Part shown: piece after piece, positions 1-8,516 of the stretch | Position numbering within the stretch: the first letter of the stretch is position 1 | Layout: every line of letters begins with the position of its first letter | From: an uncultured Gammaproteobacteria bacterium | GTDB taxonomy: Bacteria; Pseudomonadota; Gammaproteobacteria; Arenicellales; Poriferihabitantaceae | Length of the DNA stretch: 64,000 bases | NCBI GenBank assembly: GCA_937992195.1 | Contig: CALKKV010000040.1 | Span: 27,404 to 91,403, forward strand | Direction of reading: 5' to 3' | Program-made: the position numbers and the translations under genes | The notes under the pieces: model-generated | What the model was told of the DNA's origin: nothing | Database searches by the model: none | What the model saw: the letters and a program-made list of their open reading frames with translations, nothing else

Positions 1-1
1 T

Positions 2-289
2 GAATTCAATCGTTTTCAACACGGATTTGGTCATATTTTTGCTGGTGGATACGCTGCGGGTTATTACAGCTATAAATGGGCCGAAGTACTTTCAGCCGAT
101 GCCTATAGCCTATTTGAGGAAAATGGGGTCTTCCATCAGGATACCGGGCGCAAATTCTTGCATTTAATTCTTGAAAAAGGCGGATCTGAGGAACCAATGA
201 CACTATTTGAAGCATTTCGTGGAAGGAAACCCAATGTTGATGCCCTTCTGCGTCATTCAGGATTGAGTCAACTAGAGAATGCGGCGTAA
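2..289 (+). CDS. prlC: Oligopeptidase A (M3 metallopeptidase), C-terminal part
   Basis: This is the 3' end of a zinc metallopeptidase of family M3 (thimet/oligopeptidase A type), which degrades short peptides, including cleaved signal peptides, in the cytoplasm. The visible 95 residues contain the family's C-terminal block: [19 protein letters not shown], then [12 protein letters not shown] and a GGSEEP...[14 protein letters not shown] segment, all typical of PrlC/OpdA. The HEXXH zinc site lies upstream of the window, so it cannot be checked. The reading frame is open from base 2 to the TAA. The following gene starts about 75 bases downstream on the same strand. Confidence 0.9.
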   Translation, partial: EFNRFQHGFGHIFAGGYAAGYYSYKWAEVLSADAYSLFEENGVFHQDTGRKFLHLILEKGGSEEPMTLFEAFRGRKPNVDALLRHSGLSQLENAA

Positions 290-364
290 AATGCAGTTAT
301 GTATTCAAAAAATAACAGTTCGGCAGAACCAATATGGTCTGCGGTCTTTGGAGCGGGTAAAAAT

Positions 365-982
365 ATGAATTTCTCGGTACATACCGGTTTTTGGACTAAC
401 AGCTTGAAAGTATTGCTGCTTAGTATATTTGCGGCATCAATATCAACTCAGCTAAATGCGGCTTCACTGTATAAGTGGGTGGATGAGGACGGCAATATTG
501 TTTATCAGGACACTCCGCCTCCCGGCAATGTCGATTTTGAAGAGAGCAAGGTCGATGGCGTGAGGCCGGCACTTTCCACCGATACAGGTAAGCAGATTGA
601 AGATGCTGCGCGGGAAAATCCTGTATCACTCTTTACTGTACCGGTTTGTGATTCCTGCGATTTGGTGCGACTGTTGCTTGAAAAGAAATCCATTCCTTTT
701 GCAGAAAAGGATGTAAGGAATAATCAAGAGACCCAGGCTGAGCTTCAGGAGATAGCTGGCGCTTTATCGGTACCTACTTTAGTGATTGGATCTAAAGTGT
801 TGGATGGTTTTAGCCGGTCGGCAATTACTGAAGCATTGGAGGAAGCTGGCTTCCCTTCAGTGGATGAAGCGGCTACAGAAACTGCTGGAACCTCAGATGA
901 AACGGATTCTGTAACCGAATCTGAGGAATCCGGCATTGCTGAGATTAGCAGCGGTGACGAACAATCGACAAACAGTCAGTAA
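365..982 (+). CDS. Exported DUF4124-glutaredoxin-like protein
   Basis: A 205-residue protein with an N-terminal signal peptide (hydrophobic stretch near residues 14-28, likely cut after LNA). A DUF4124 segment follows (ASLYKWVDEDGNIVYQDTPP, near residues 32-51). From about residue 90 there is a glutaredoxin-like fold: VPVCDSCDLV (CxxC redox pair), a SVPTLVIG stretch with the expected cis-proline, and a helix ending EEAGF. The tail after residue 165 is acidic, rich in Ser/Thr/Glu and probably disordered. The start at 365 is preferred over an in-frame ATG at 299 because it has GGAG 11 bases upstream and places the signal peptide at the N-terminus. A periplasmic thiol-disulfide role is inferred. 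Confidence 0.8.
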   Translation: MNFSVHTGFWTNSLKVLLLSIFAASISTQLNAASLYKWVDEDGNIVYQDTPPPGNVDFEESKVDGVRPALSTDTGKQIEDAARENPVSLFTVPVCDSCDLVRLLLEKKSIPFAEKDVRNNQETQAELQEIAGALSVPTLVIGSKVLDGFSRSAITEALEEAGFPSVDEAATETAGTSDETDSVTESEESGIAEISSGDEQSTNSQ

Positions 983-1006
983 CAAAAACTCAACAGAAAC
1001 CCGCTA

Positions 1007-1516
1007 ATGATTCTTATTGAACCAACCGTATCGCTACGCGTATGCAAAATAGTCGCTGCCTTTGTTTTAGGGCTCCTTATTGCAGGCTGCGGAGGAGATA
1101 GATCCGAAGTGAATACTGGGGGAGGAAGTTCAGGCGTAGAGAGCGACGGCGGTTCCCTCTCTGCTCGGTTCGCTGGATCTTATCTGGGAACTATCACAAC
1201 CAATCTAACAAGTAACTCTTTTGATGATCAAACTGACGTAGACGATCTTTTAATTGTTGTCCGAAATGATGGCACCGCTACATTGTCTATCGATGGTGAA
1301 AATGTCGAAGGGGTGATTGATGATAATCGCTTGGGCTTCTCGATTCAGATTATAGAAGAGCGTGATCTTCTGGAATGTGAGGGAAATGCCGTAGTCACCG
1401 CGACGATAAATGGAAACAGCCTAACTGGAAGTACCCAAGGTTCGGGTAGTTGTGACTTGGCTTTGGCAAGTTCAGGTTTGACTATCAGCGGTAGTTTGTC
1501 CGCTACAAAACAGTAA
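1007..1516 (+). CDS. Putative lipoprotein of unknown function
   Basis: A 169-residue protein that I do not recognise. It starts with a lipoprotein signal peptide whose lipobox reads LIAG followed by Cys28, then a Gly/Ser-rich linker (about residues 29-52). The rest (residues 53-169) is rich in Thr, Ser, Gly and alternating hydrophobic residues (SYLGTITTNL, GTATLSIDGENVEGVIDDN), suggesting a small beta-sandwich or barrel exposed in the periplasm or at the surface. It follows the glutaredoxin-like gene by 24 bases on the same strand, so the two may be co-transcribed. No catalytic motif was seen. Confidence 0.7.
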   Translation: MILIEPTVSLRVCKIVAAFVLGLLIAGCGGDRSEVNTGGGSSGVESDGGSLSARFAGSYLGTITTNLTSNSFDDQTDVDDLLIVVRNDGTATLSIDGENVEGVIDDNRLGFSIQIIEERDLLECEGNAVVTATINGNSLTGSTQGSGSCDLALASSGLTISGSLSATKQ

Positions 1517-1711
1517 CGGACGCTTTGAAATTGGTGCGTGCTTGTGGGGGCAACTAGGACTGTATTGTCGACAGTGTAGTTTCTAGTGTTCAAACAAAAC
1601 GATAAGCGATTGTATTGACATAAATGACGACACCGGTTTTAGCGAAGATATTTATTCAGTTTGGCTAAAGATGGGTAGTTGGACTGTATTATTACCAGAG
1701 AGGTTAGATCT

Positions 1712-2338
1712 ATGAAAAAGATATTGGTTGTTAACCCTAAGGGTGGATGTGGTAAGACAACTATCACTACCAATCTGGCTAGCTATTATGCTCTGTGGGA
1801 AGTCCCTGTCGCTATTATTGATTTAGACCCGCAACAGTCAAGTCTCGAGTGGCTCAATCAACGTCGCGATCATCTCAGTCCTATTACCGGTATTGATGGC
1901 AGCAAAGGAAAATTGTCTACGCCCCCGGATATCCAAAGAGTGGTATTGGATGCGCCTGCGAGAACAACTATGACGCAGCTGAGAAAGCTCTTTGAGAGTG
2001 CAGATGTTGTTTTAATTCCAGTATTACCTTCCCCTATCGATATCAGAGCAGCGGCCCGGTTTGTCGCTGATATTTTGAAAGATAAGGACTTGCGCAAAAC
2101 ACGGATAGGGTTAGTGGCAAATCGAGCCAGGGAAAATACCTTGATCTACAACAACCTTGAAACTTTTTTGAACAAGCTAAAGATTCCAATGGTGGGTCAT
2201 TTAAGAGACACCCAAAACTATATTCGTGCGGCCGAAAACGGCCAGGGGATATTTGAAATGGCTCCGTATCTTGTAGACAAAGATATGGAAACTTGGAAGC
2301 CTTTGATTCAGTGGATCGAGAATGATCATAAGCTTTAG
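1712..2338 (+). CDS. ParA/MinD-family ATPase
   Basis: A 208-residue P-loop ATPase of the ParA family. The deviant Walker A motif is near the N-terminus (NPKGGCGKTTITTN, about residues 7-20), followed by the DLDPQQSS switch and a hydrophobic-DAPA segment in the middle. Such proteins position plasmids, chromosomes or large protein complexes by ATP-dependent dimerisation and surface binding. The ATG at 1712 is chosen over an upstream in-frame codon at 1679 because AGAGAGG lies 8 bases before it and MKKILVVNPKGG is the usual N-terminus. No parB or parS partner is next to it, so it is an orphan ParA whose cargo is unknown. Confidence 0.85.
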   Translation: MKKILVVNPKGGCGKTTITTNLASYYALWEVPVAIIDLDPQQSSLEWLNQRRDHLSPITGIDGSKGKLSTPPDIQRVVLDAPARTTMTQLRKLFESADVVLIPVLPSPIDIRAAARFVADILKDKDLRKTRIGLVANRARENTLIYNNLETFLNKLKIPMVGHLRDTQNYIRAAENGQGIFEMAPYLVDKDMETWKPLIQWIENDHKL

Positions 2339-2485
2339 TTAATTCAGTAACTATACTGTTTTAGTATTTTTTGCAGCTACCTAAGGAAAAATTCCTTTGA
2401 TAGTAAACATCACAACTTATAAACGGGTGGTTTGACATAATCATTGTCGAGCAATTCGTTTTTCAAAAACACTAGGGAGTCTAAC

Positions 2486-3601
2486 GTGGATACACGAGCA
2501 GCAGTGGCGTACCAAGCGGGTAAACCTCTTGAAATAGAAACAGTTCAATTAGATGGTCCCAGGGAAGGCGAGGTGCTGATTGAAATTAAGGCAACAGGAA
2601 TTTGTCACACCGACGAATTTACGCGCTCTGGTGCTGATCCGGAAGGGCTATTCCCAGCGATACTAGGCCATGAAGGTGCTGGTGTTGTAGTCGATGTCGG
2701 GCCTGGCGTGACAACCTTAAAGAAAGGGGATCATGTGATTCCGCTTTATACGCCAGAATGCCGTCAATGCGAGTATTGCACCAGCGGTAAGACCAATCTT
2801 TGTCAGGCTATTAGAGAAACCCAGGGGCAAGGAGTGATGCCTGATGGCAGCAGTCGTTTTTCGATGGGTAAACAGCGTTTGTTTCACTATATGGGAACCT
2901 CCACTTTTGCTAATCACACCGTGCTACCTGAAATCGCTGTGGCAAAAGTAAGAGAAGATGCCCCATTTGATAAAATTTGTTACATCGGCTGTGGTGTGAC
3001 CACAGGTATTGGTGCGGTAATTAATACTGCGAAAGTAAAGCCTGGTGATAATGTGGTGGTATTTGGTTTGGGCGGTATTGGTCTAAATGTGTTGCAGGGC
3101 GCAAAACTAGCGGGCGCCAATATGATTGTTGGGGTGGATTTAAATCCGGATCGAAAAGCCCTGGGCGAGAAATTTGGAATGACTCACTTCGTTAATCCTA
3201 GAGAAGTAGAAGGAGACTTAGTGCCCTATATCGTAGCGTTAACCAATGGCGGTGCTGACTACAGTTTTGAATGCGTTGGTAACACCACATTAATGCGCCA
3301 GGCGTTAGAGTGCTGTCACAAGGGCTGGGGTGAAAGCATCATTATTGGAGTCGCCGGAGCGGGTCAGGAGATCAGTACGCGGCCGTTTCAGCTGGTGACT
3401 GGTCGAGTATGGAAAGGCACAGCTTTTGGTGGAGCAAAAGGCAGAACTGACGTACCAAAAATTGTAGATTGGTACATGGATGGAAAGATCAATATCGATG
3501 ACCTGATTACACACACCATGCCGCTTGATCAAATTAACCATGCATTTGATCTAATGCATAGCGGTGAATCCATTCGAAGTGTTGTGCTGTACGATCAGTG
3601 A
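2486..3601 (+). CDS. frmA: S-(hydroxymethyl)glutathione dehydrogenase (class III ADH)
   Basis: Glutathione-dependent formaldehyde dehydrogenase: it oxidises S-hydroxymethylglutathione, formed from formaldehyde and GSH, to S-formylglutathione with NAD+. The 371 residues are the expected length. Visible sites are the catalytic zinc Cys40 in GICHTDEF, the LGHEGAGVV loop, the four-cysteine structural zinc loop (PECRQCEYCTSGKTNLC) and the NAD-binding GLGGIG. The GTG start at 2486 is chosen because AGGGAG lies 6 bases upstream and it gives the family N-terminus (DTRAAVAYQAG); the longer frame begins with a TTG lacking such a site. It is followed 50 bases later by its pathway partner. Confidence 0.95.
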   Translation: MDTRAAVAYQAGKPLEIETVQLDGPREGEVLIEIKATGICHTDEFTRSGADPEGLFPAILGHEGAGVVVDVGPGVTTLKKGDHVIPLYTPECRQCEYCTSGKTNLCQAIRETQGQGVMPDGSSRFSMGKQRLFHYMGTSTFANHTVLPEIAVAKVREDAPFDKICYIGCGVTTGIGAVINTAKVKPGDNVVVFGLGGIGLNVLQGAKLAGANMIVGVDLNPDRKALGEKFGMTHFVNPREVEGDLVPYIVALTNGGADYSFECVGNTTLMRQALECCHKGWGESIIIGVAGAGQEISTRPFQLVTGRVWKGTAFGGAKGRTDVPKIVDWYMDGKINIDDLITHTMPLDQINHAFDLMHSGESIRSVVLYDQ

Positions 3602-3651
3602 CTGTAAAAACTGTGCTCTCTTTGTAATAAATAATCTATCAAAATCCCGAA

Positions 3652-4494
3652 ATGAAACTTGAGACTTTGTCTGAGCAACGCTGCTTTGGTGGATTGCAAG
3701 GCATCTATCGCCACCAATCAGATGAGACTGGAACGCCAATGCAGTTCTCAGTATATGCGCCCCCTGCGGCTGAAAAAGGTCCCGTTCCAGTAGTTTGGTA
3801 CCTGTCTGGATTGACTTGCACAGAAGAAAATTTCACGGTGAAAGCTGGGGCGCAGCGATTCGCTGCACGTCACGATGTTATGTTGATTGCACCAGACACC
3901 AGCCCAAGAGGCGCCGGCATTGAGGGAGAAGATGAATCGTATGATTTTGGTTCCGGAGCAGGTTTTTACGTCGATGCCACTGAGACGCCCTGGAACAAAA
4001 ATTATCGCATGTACAGTTACATTACCAGCGAATTGCCGGAACTCATTTTTAGTGAATTCTCAGCAGACCGCGCTCGACAAGGCATCACTGGCCACTCGAT
4101 GGGTGGGCATGGCGCACTAACTATTGGTCTTAAAAATCCGGAAATTTATCAATCTATTTCGGCATTTTCTCCAATCTGTGCGCCCACAGAATGTGATTGG
4201 GGAAAGAAAGCTTTCAGTGGCTACTTAGGCAGTGATACTGCGGAATGGGCAAAGCATGATGCTGTCGCGTTAATTGCTTCAGGCAGCAGAAGTGGCGAAA
4301 TTTTGATTGATCAGGGTGAGGCAGACGACTTTCTGGAAAATCAGTTGATGCCGGGTCGTTTTCGACAAGTATGCGCTGAAGCTGAGCAACCGGTTAACTT
4401 AAGGATGCAGGCAGGTTACGACCATAGCTATTACTTTATTGCGAGCTTTATTGAAGATCACATCAGCTTTCATGCAAAAAGGCTCTATGGCTGA
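3652..4494 (+). CDS. frmB: S-formylglutathione hydrolase
   Basis: An alpha/beta-hydrolase that splits S-formylglutathione into formate and glutathione, the second step of formaldehyde detoxification after FrmA. Its 280 residues match the esterase-D family. The nucleophile elbow GHSMGGHGAL places the catalytic serine at residue 149. A YLSGLTCTEENF oxyanion-region motif is near the N-terminus, and DQGEADDFL with YDHSYYFI supplies the likely Asp and His. No frmR-type repressor gene is adjacent, so control of the pair is not evident here. Confidence 0.94.
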   Translation: MKLETLSEQRCFGGLQGIYRHQSDETGTPMQFSVYAPPAAEKGPVPVVWYLSGLTCTEENFTVKAGAQRFAARHDVMLIAPDTSPRGAGIEGEDESYDFGSGAGFYVDATETPWNKNYRMYSYITSELPELIFSEFSADRARQGITGHSMGGHGALTIGLKNPEIYQSISAFSPICAPTECDWGKKAFSGYLGSDTAEWAKHDAVALIASGSRSGEILIDQGEADDFLENQLMPGRFRQVCAEAEQPVNLRMQAGYDHSYYFIASFIEDHISFHAKRLYG

Positions 4495-4506
4495 TGCCTA
4501 GTATGA

Positions 4507-5664
4507 TCAGTCTAATAGTTCGGCCAGAATAGAGTCCAAAAATAATTGCCCATTAGTAGTGCATTTGATCCGGTTTTTTTCGGCTGTAACCAAATTTTTT
4601 TGAATGGCCGGCTGTAGCGTTTGTAAAATTTTTGCGCTGGTTATTCCGGTCTTTTCCGCCGCATAATCTAGCGAAATTCCGTCAATCAATCGAAGCGCGT
4701 TCATTAGAAATTCAAACAGCACTTCTCCTTCTGGTACTTCCCTTGACTCGGCAATGCTCTCGGGAGATCCCGTTAGTCTAATATAAGTTGTTGGATGTTT
4801 CTTCCTGCTAAGTCGAATAATTCTATTGTTGACTGTTTGTTTGCCATGAGCACCTGCTCCTATGCCGATATAGTCTCCAAACTTCCAGTAGTTGAGATTA
4901 TGATTGCATTGCTTGTCAGGCAAGCTATATGCCGATATTTCGTATCTTTTGTAGCCAGCTCTCTGCAGTTGATTCTGTATTGCAGATTCAATTTCCCAGG
5001 CGCTGTCGGCAGAGGGTAATTTGGGGGGATATCGATAAAACACGGTATCTGGCTCAAGGGTAAGTTGATATGCCGATATATGGTCGGGAGCAAGTTTTAT
5101 TGCTGAGTTGATATCCTCAAGGGCCTGTTGCTTTGATTGATTTGGTAAAGCAAACATCAAGTCTAAATTGATGTTGTCAAAACCGCCTTCACGTGCCTTG
5201 GCAAACGCAATACGTGCTTCGTCTGAGCTGTGTATACGTCCAAGCGCATTAAGCTGTTGATCGGAAAAACTTTGAATGCCGATGGAGAGGCGATTAATTC
5301 CTGCTTGTCTATATCCGGCAAAATCAGCGTATTCGGTTGTGCCGGGATTTGCTTCCATTGTGATTTCAATTTCTGGTGATAGATCTACCCGATCTCCAAG
5401 GCCAATTAACAGCTCAGACATAGATTCAGGAGAGAATAAACTAGGTGTGCCGCCACCCATAAAGATACTACTTATTCTGCTATTCGCTGGATACTTGCCT
5501 AGCTCGTAGTTCAGATCGGTAAGTAGGGTTTCGATGTATTTGGGCTGGTTAAGCGATGTTCCCACGCGATGCGAGTTGAAGTCACAGTAAGGGCACTTTT
5601 TTACGCACCAGGGGAAGTGAATATAGAGTCCAGCGGCAGGGGGTGGATGAGTCGACAAATTCAA
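4507..5664 (-). CDS. hemW: Radical SAM protein HemW (CPO3-like haem chaperone)
   Basis: A 385-residue radical SAM protein. The [4Fe-4S]-binding cysteines are Cys20, Cys24 and Cys27 in HFPWCVKKCPYCDFNS. HemW proteins have this spacing but are not true coproporphyrinogen III dehydrogenases; the family binds haem and is thought to hand it to respiratory proteins. GGGTPSL and GIQSFSDQQL are further family motifs. The frame opens with a TTG that overlaps the stop of the upstream dehydrogenase gene (TTGA), implying translational coupling; no in-frame ATG precedes the iron-sulfur motif. In many gammaproteobacteria hemW instead sits beside rdgB. Confidence 0.9.
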   Translation of the reverse strand: MNLSTHPPPAAGLYIHFPWCVKKCPYCDFNSHRVGTSLNQPKYIETLLTDLNYELGKYPANSRISSIFMGGGTPSLFSPESMSELLIGLGDRVDLSPEIEITMEANPGTTEYADFAGYRQAGINRLSIGIQSFSDQQLNALGRIHSSDEARIAFAKAREGGFDNINLDLMFALPNQSKQQALEDINSAIKLAPDHISAYQLTLEPDTVFYRYPPKLPSADSAWEIESAIQNQLQRAGYKRYEISAYSLPDKQCNHNLNYWKFGDYIGIGAGAHGKQTVNNRIIRLSRKKHPTTYIRLTGSPESIAESREVPEGEVLFEFLMNALRLIDGISLDYAAEKTGITSAKILQTLQPAIQKNLVTAEKNRIKCTTNGQLFLDSILAELLD

Positions 5665-6611
5665 ACAGCATTTTTTGGCGAACCAGCAAGCCAGCTGTTG
5701 AGGTTGTCACAAAGCTGGTGAACAAGTCTTTGGCGACTCTCTTTGGATGCCCAAGCATTGTGGGGGGTCACGATTAGGTTGCTTAAGTTGGTTTGTATCA
5801 AAGGGTAGTCTGGATCTGGCGGTTCTTTGTCTAAAACGTCTATACCAGCTCCGCCTATCTGCTTCGACTCTAATGCGGTGATCAGTGCTGAGCTATCAAC
5901 AATTGCGCCACGCGCGGTGTTAATAAGTATTGCATCCGACTTCATCTGCTCGAACTCGGCAGTTGATATCAGGTTTTTGGTGTCCTCGGTTAAAGGGCAG
6001 TGAATACTAACGACGTCTGCTTTGTGCAATAAATCAGGTAGCAGAAGTCTGCCCTGCGATGGTTGGGTATTGGGCCTTTGGCAGATTTCTACACTCATTC
6101 CGAACGCTTTCGCCACGTTTGCAACTGCCGAGCCGAGATTGCCGTATCCGATAATGCCAATGGTCTTGTTCTCAAGTTCACGAATAGGATGATCTAACAG
6201 GCAAAAGATATTGCTTTGAGACCAGTTTCCAGCCCGCACATCTTGTTGGAATGAAATCAGATTAGTAGTCAAACAGAGAATTAAAGTAAATGTATGTTGG
6301 ACCACCGCGGGGTTAGAGTACTGCCGCGCATTACATACAATTACACCTTTCTCTCGGCAGGCCTCAAGATCCACATTGTCAGTACCGGTGGCGGCAAGCA
6401 TCACCAGCTTTAATTCTTGCGCTGACATGATGGTCTCGCGGTCTAGTCGTACTTTATTTGTAATGACAACAGAAGCGCCCGCAATCCGTTCTGCGGCTTC
6501 TTCATTGACTGAGCTTTGATAGTGAGACCAGCTATCAAGGGATGAAAGCAATTTTGACAGATCTATATCTCCTCTATCGAACGAGGATTGGTCAAGGATG
6601 CAGCCCTTCAT
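5661..6611 (-). CDS. D-2-hydroxyacid dehydrogenase, glycerate dehydrogenase-like
   Basis: A 316-residue NAD(P)-dependent D-isomer 2-hydroxyacid dehydrogenase, closest by pattern to hydroxypyruvate reductase/glycerate dehydrogenase (HprA). Visible features are the TGTDNVDLEACREKGV substrate-side segment, the Rossmann motif IGIIGYGNLGSAVA (GxGxxG), the INTARGAIVD loop carrying the conserved Arg, and the LDKEPPDPDYPL Glu region followed by VTPHNAWAS with the catalytic His. It lies 10 bases downstream of the hslR-like gene and overlaps hemW by 4 bases, so the three probably form one transcript. The exact substrate cannot be told from motifs. Confidence 0.88.
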   Translation of the reverse strand: MKGCILDQSSFDRGDIDLSKLLSSLDSWSHYQSSVNEEAAERIAGASVVITNKVRLDRETIMSAQELKLVMLAATGTDNVDLEACREKGVIVCNARQYSNPAVVQHTFTLILCLTTNLISFQQDVRAGNWSQSNIFCLLDHPIRELENKTIGIIGYGNLGSAVANVAKAFGMSVEICQRPNTQPSQGRLLLPDLLHKADVVSIHCPLTEDTKNLISTAEFEQMKSDAILINTARGAIVDSSALITALESKQIGGAGIDVLDKEPPDPDYPLIQTNLSNLIVTPHNAWASKESRQRLVHQLCDNLNSWLAGSPKNAV

Positions 6612-6621
6612 TTTTAAACTC

Positions 6622-7038
6622 CTAATCGGGTTGTTGGTTTTTGACGTCCAGCATTTTTTGACGGTCGCGCTTGTCAGGTTTCTGTCGATCGTAGCGAATT
6701 CCGGCTCTTTGCGCTTTCATAAGTAAATTTTTTTCCTCCCTTTCAATTTTACTGCTGTCTGTTTCTTTATACATTTCAGCCGCGAGAGGTGCGCTAAGAC
6801 GTTTGTTTGAAAGACTTTCAATACTAACAATATATGTTTGCGGAAATTTGCGGATGCGCACCTGATCTTGGATTTTTACTAATTTCGACGGTTTTGCACG
6901 CTGTGTGTTTACCGCGATATGACCGCCTTTGATTGCCTCAGTTGCTAGCTTTCTTGATTTGTAAAATCGACTGGCCCATAGCCAGGTGTCAAGGCGCTGG
7001 CTATCTGCCTGCGTAGAACTTTTGGAATTGGGTTTCAT
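6622..7038 (-). CDS. hslR: S4-domain RNA-binding protein, Hsp15-like
   Basis: A 138-residue basic protein with an N-terminal S4 RNA-binding domain (RLDTWLWASRFYKSRKLATE, residues about 15-34, and GGHIAVNTQRAKPSKLVK). This is the Hsp15/HslR type, which in E. coli recognises stalled 50S subunits carrying nascent chains. The C-terminal third (from about residue 90) is Lys/Arg-rich and probably a flexible RNA-contacting tail. It is the first gene of a reverse-strand trio and lies back-to-back with the small outer-membrane protein gene, leaving only about 50 bases for both promoters. Confidence 0.87.
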   Translation of the reverse strand: MKPNSKSSTQADSQRLDTWLWASRFYKSRKLATEAIKGGHIAVNTQRAKPSKLVKIQDQVRIRKFPQTYIVSIESLSNKRLSAPLAAEMYKETDSSKIEREEKNLLMKAQRAGIRYDRQKPDKRDRQKMLDVKNQQPD

Positions 7039-7088
7039 TAAAAAGATTTTACACGATAGAATGGCGCCAAGTGCACTAGGAAAATTTG

Positions 7089-7727
7089 ATGAAGCTTTTA
7101 CAAATACTTGTTACCGTTTTTTTGATTGGTATGATGCCCCGGGTTTGGGCGTTGGGGCCGGTAGATGGTGAAATTATTGTTTCACTCTGGAATAACCAAT
7201 TCGAATCGGATTTGCTCAGCGGTGAGGTTGATGCAGGATCTTTAGCGTTCACCGGTGAGATTTGGATAGGAGATAAGTGGGGTTTGAAGGCAGCGCGATA
7301 TGAGTCAGACCTTGAAGAGACTGCCATAAGCAATCAATCGCGTACACAAATCGAAGTGCGCAGGCGCTTTTTCTCTCTTAGCGATAATAATTTTCTGGCT
7401 GTTGGTGCTGGAATTGAAGATATTGATTTATTGAACGGAGAGTCTTCGAACGGATTACGATTGTCTCTTGAAGGTAGAGTAGCCATTACTCCTGTTGTTT
7501 ATCTATACGCCCGTGGTGCATTGTTGCCAGATATGTCTGATGCCGGTAACTTCTCTAATTTAACCGGGTCTGAAGTGGAATTGGGTGCGAGTTTTACGCC
7601 GTTCCCTTTTATTTCAGTAAAAGTAGGTTTCTTGCGACTGAATTTGGATTTTGATAATGCAGATGGTGGTGCTGGTAGCAGCACTGAATCAGATGGTTTT
7701 TTGATTGGGGCCGGAATACATTGGTGA
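7089..7727 (+). CDS. Putative outer-membrane beta-barrel protein
   Basis: A 212-residue exported protein without a recognised name. It has a signal peptide (LLQILVTVFLIGMM, likely cut near WALG). The remainder alternates polar and hydrophobic residues, as small beta-barrels do: KWGLKAARYESDLEE, RLSLEGRVAITPVVYLYARG, ELGASFTPFPFISVKVG, ending in GAGIHW with a C-terminal aromatic residue, a usual outer-membrane sorting signal. The ATG at 7089 is chosen over an immediately preceding in-frame TTG because AGGA lies 7 bases upstream. Function unknown. Confidence 0.75.
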   Translation: MKLLQILVTVFLIGMMPRVWALGPVDGEIIVSLWNNQFESDLLSGEVDAGSLAFTGEIWIGDKWGLKAARYESDLEETAISNQSRTQIEVRRRFFSLSDNNFLAVGAGIEDIDLLNGESSNGLRLSLEGRVAITPVVYLYARGALLPDMSDAGNFSNLTGSEVELGASFTPFPFISVKVGFLRLNLDFDNADGGAGSSTESDGFLIGAGIHW

Positions 7728-7820
7728 GCAGCTGTCTGATCTTAAGACGAAAATAAGCAGAAAAAATCAAATGTGGAAATTCAAGTAGCAACCAAAAAAG
7801 GGAAAACGGAGAGGTGAATT

Positions 7821-8516
7821 GTGGACAACAAAAAAAAGCTGAGTACCAACTCGGCTGTTTTAAATACGTTATCGCCAGAGGTTCTTGATGAAGTTTTATC
7901 GTCCTGTAAAGTTCGAACTTTTGAAAAGAACGAGCAAATCGTTCGTCAAATGGATACGGACAATAATATTTATTTTATAGAGTCAGGTGGTCTGGGAGTA
8001 GCAATGTTTTCTGATTCCGGTAGAGAAGTGTTTTACAGTGAATTAGAGGCGGGAGATAATTTTGGAGAACTCTCTGCCATCGACGGCGGTCCAAGGTCTG
8101 CTAGTGTGACGGCACTTTGCAAAAGTACCTTGACGGTGATGCCGTTTGCGACCTTTCATGATTTGATGCATAAGAGTACATCGGTAAATATAACTTTGTT
8201 GAAGCAACAGGCGGGAAGAATTCGCCGCTTAACTGAGCGGGTGTATGAATTTTCTACCCTATACGTTGACGATAGAATACGGGCTGAGCTGCTGCGCATG
8301 GCGCATAAATATATTGATTTGGACGGTGTCGCTCGAATTCCTTCTCCGCCTACCCATGCACAATTGGCTAACAGGTTGAGCTGCAATCGAGAAGCAGTGA
8401 GCCGCGAACTAAAGCGACTCGAAAACCGCGGAATTATGTATAAGAAGGGTGGTCGTTGGATTATTCCTGACTGCGGGATCTTACAAAAAATGGTCGATGA
8501 CGCCCACCGTACTTGA
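7821..8516 (+). CDS. Crp/Fnr-family transcriptional regulator
   Basis: A 231-residue regulator with an N-terminal cyclic-nucleotide-binding domain (about residues 15-130) and a C-terminal winged helix-turn-helix (about 155-220). The phosphate-binding cassette FGELSAIDGGPRSASV carries the Glu, Arg and Ser that contact cAMP or a similar ligand in Crp, while the Fnr-type N-terminal cysteine cluster is absent. The recognition helix lies in LANRLSCNREAVSRELKRL. The GTG start has GGAGAGG about 6 bases upstream. The ligand and regulon are unknown; a NUDIX gene overlaps its end. Confidence 0.9.
   Translation: MDNKKKLSTNSAVLNTLSPEVLDEVLSSCKVRTFEKNEQIVRQMDTDNNIYFIESGGLGVAMFSDSGREVFYSELEAGDNFGELSAIDGGPRSASVTALCKSTLTVMPFATFHDLMHKSTSVNITLLKQQAGRIRRLTERVYEFSTLYVDDRIRAELLRMAHKYIDLDGVARIPSPPTHAQLANRLSCNREAVSRELKRLENRGIMYKKGGRWIIPDCGILQKMVDDAHRT

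Noticed and set aside
1615..1643. TTGACA upstream of the ParA gene as a promoter
   Set aside because: The -35 is perfect, but no acceptable -10 lies 16-18 bases downstream (TTTAGC or TTAGCG).
2432..2460. TTGACA upstream of frmA as a promoter
   Set aside because: The -10 candidate at the right distance is TTCGTT, which is too weak to call, although a promoter somewhere in this gap is likely.
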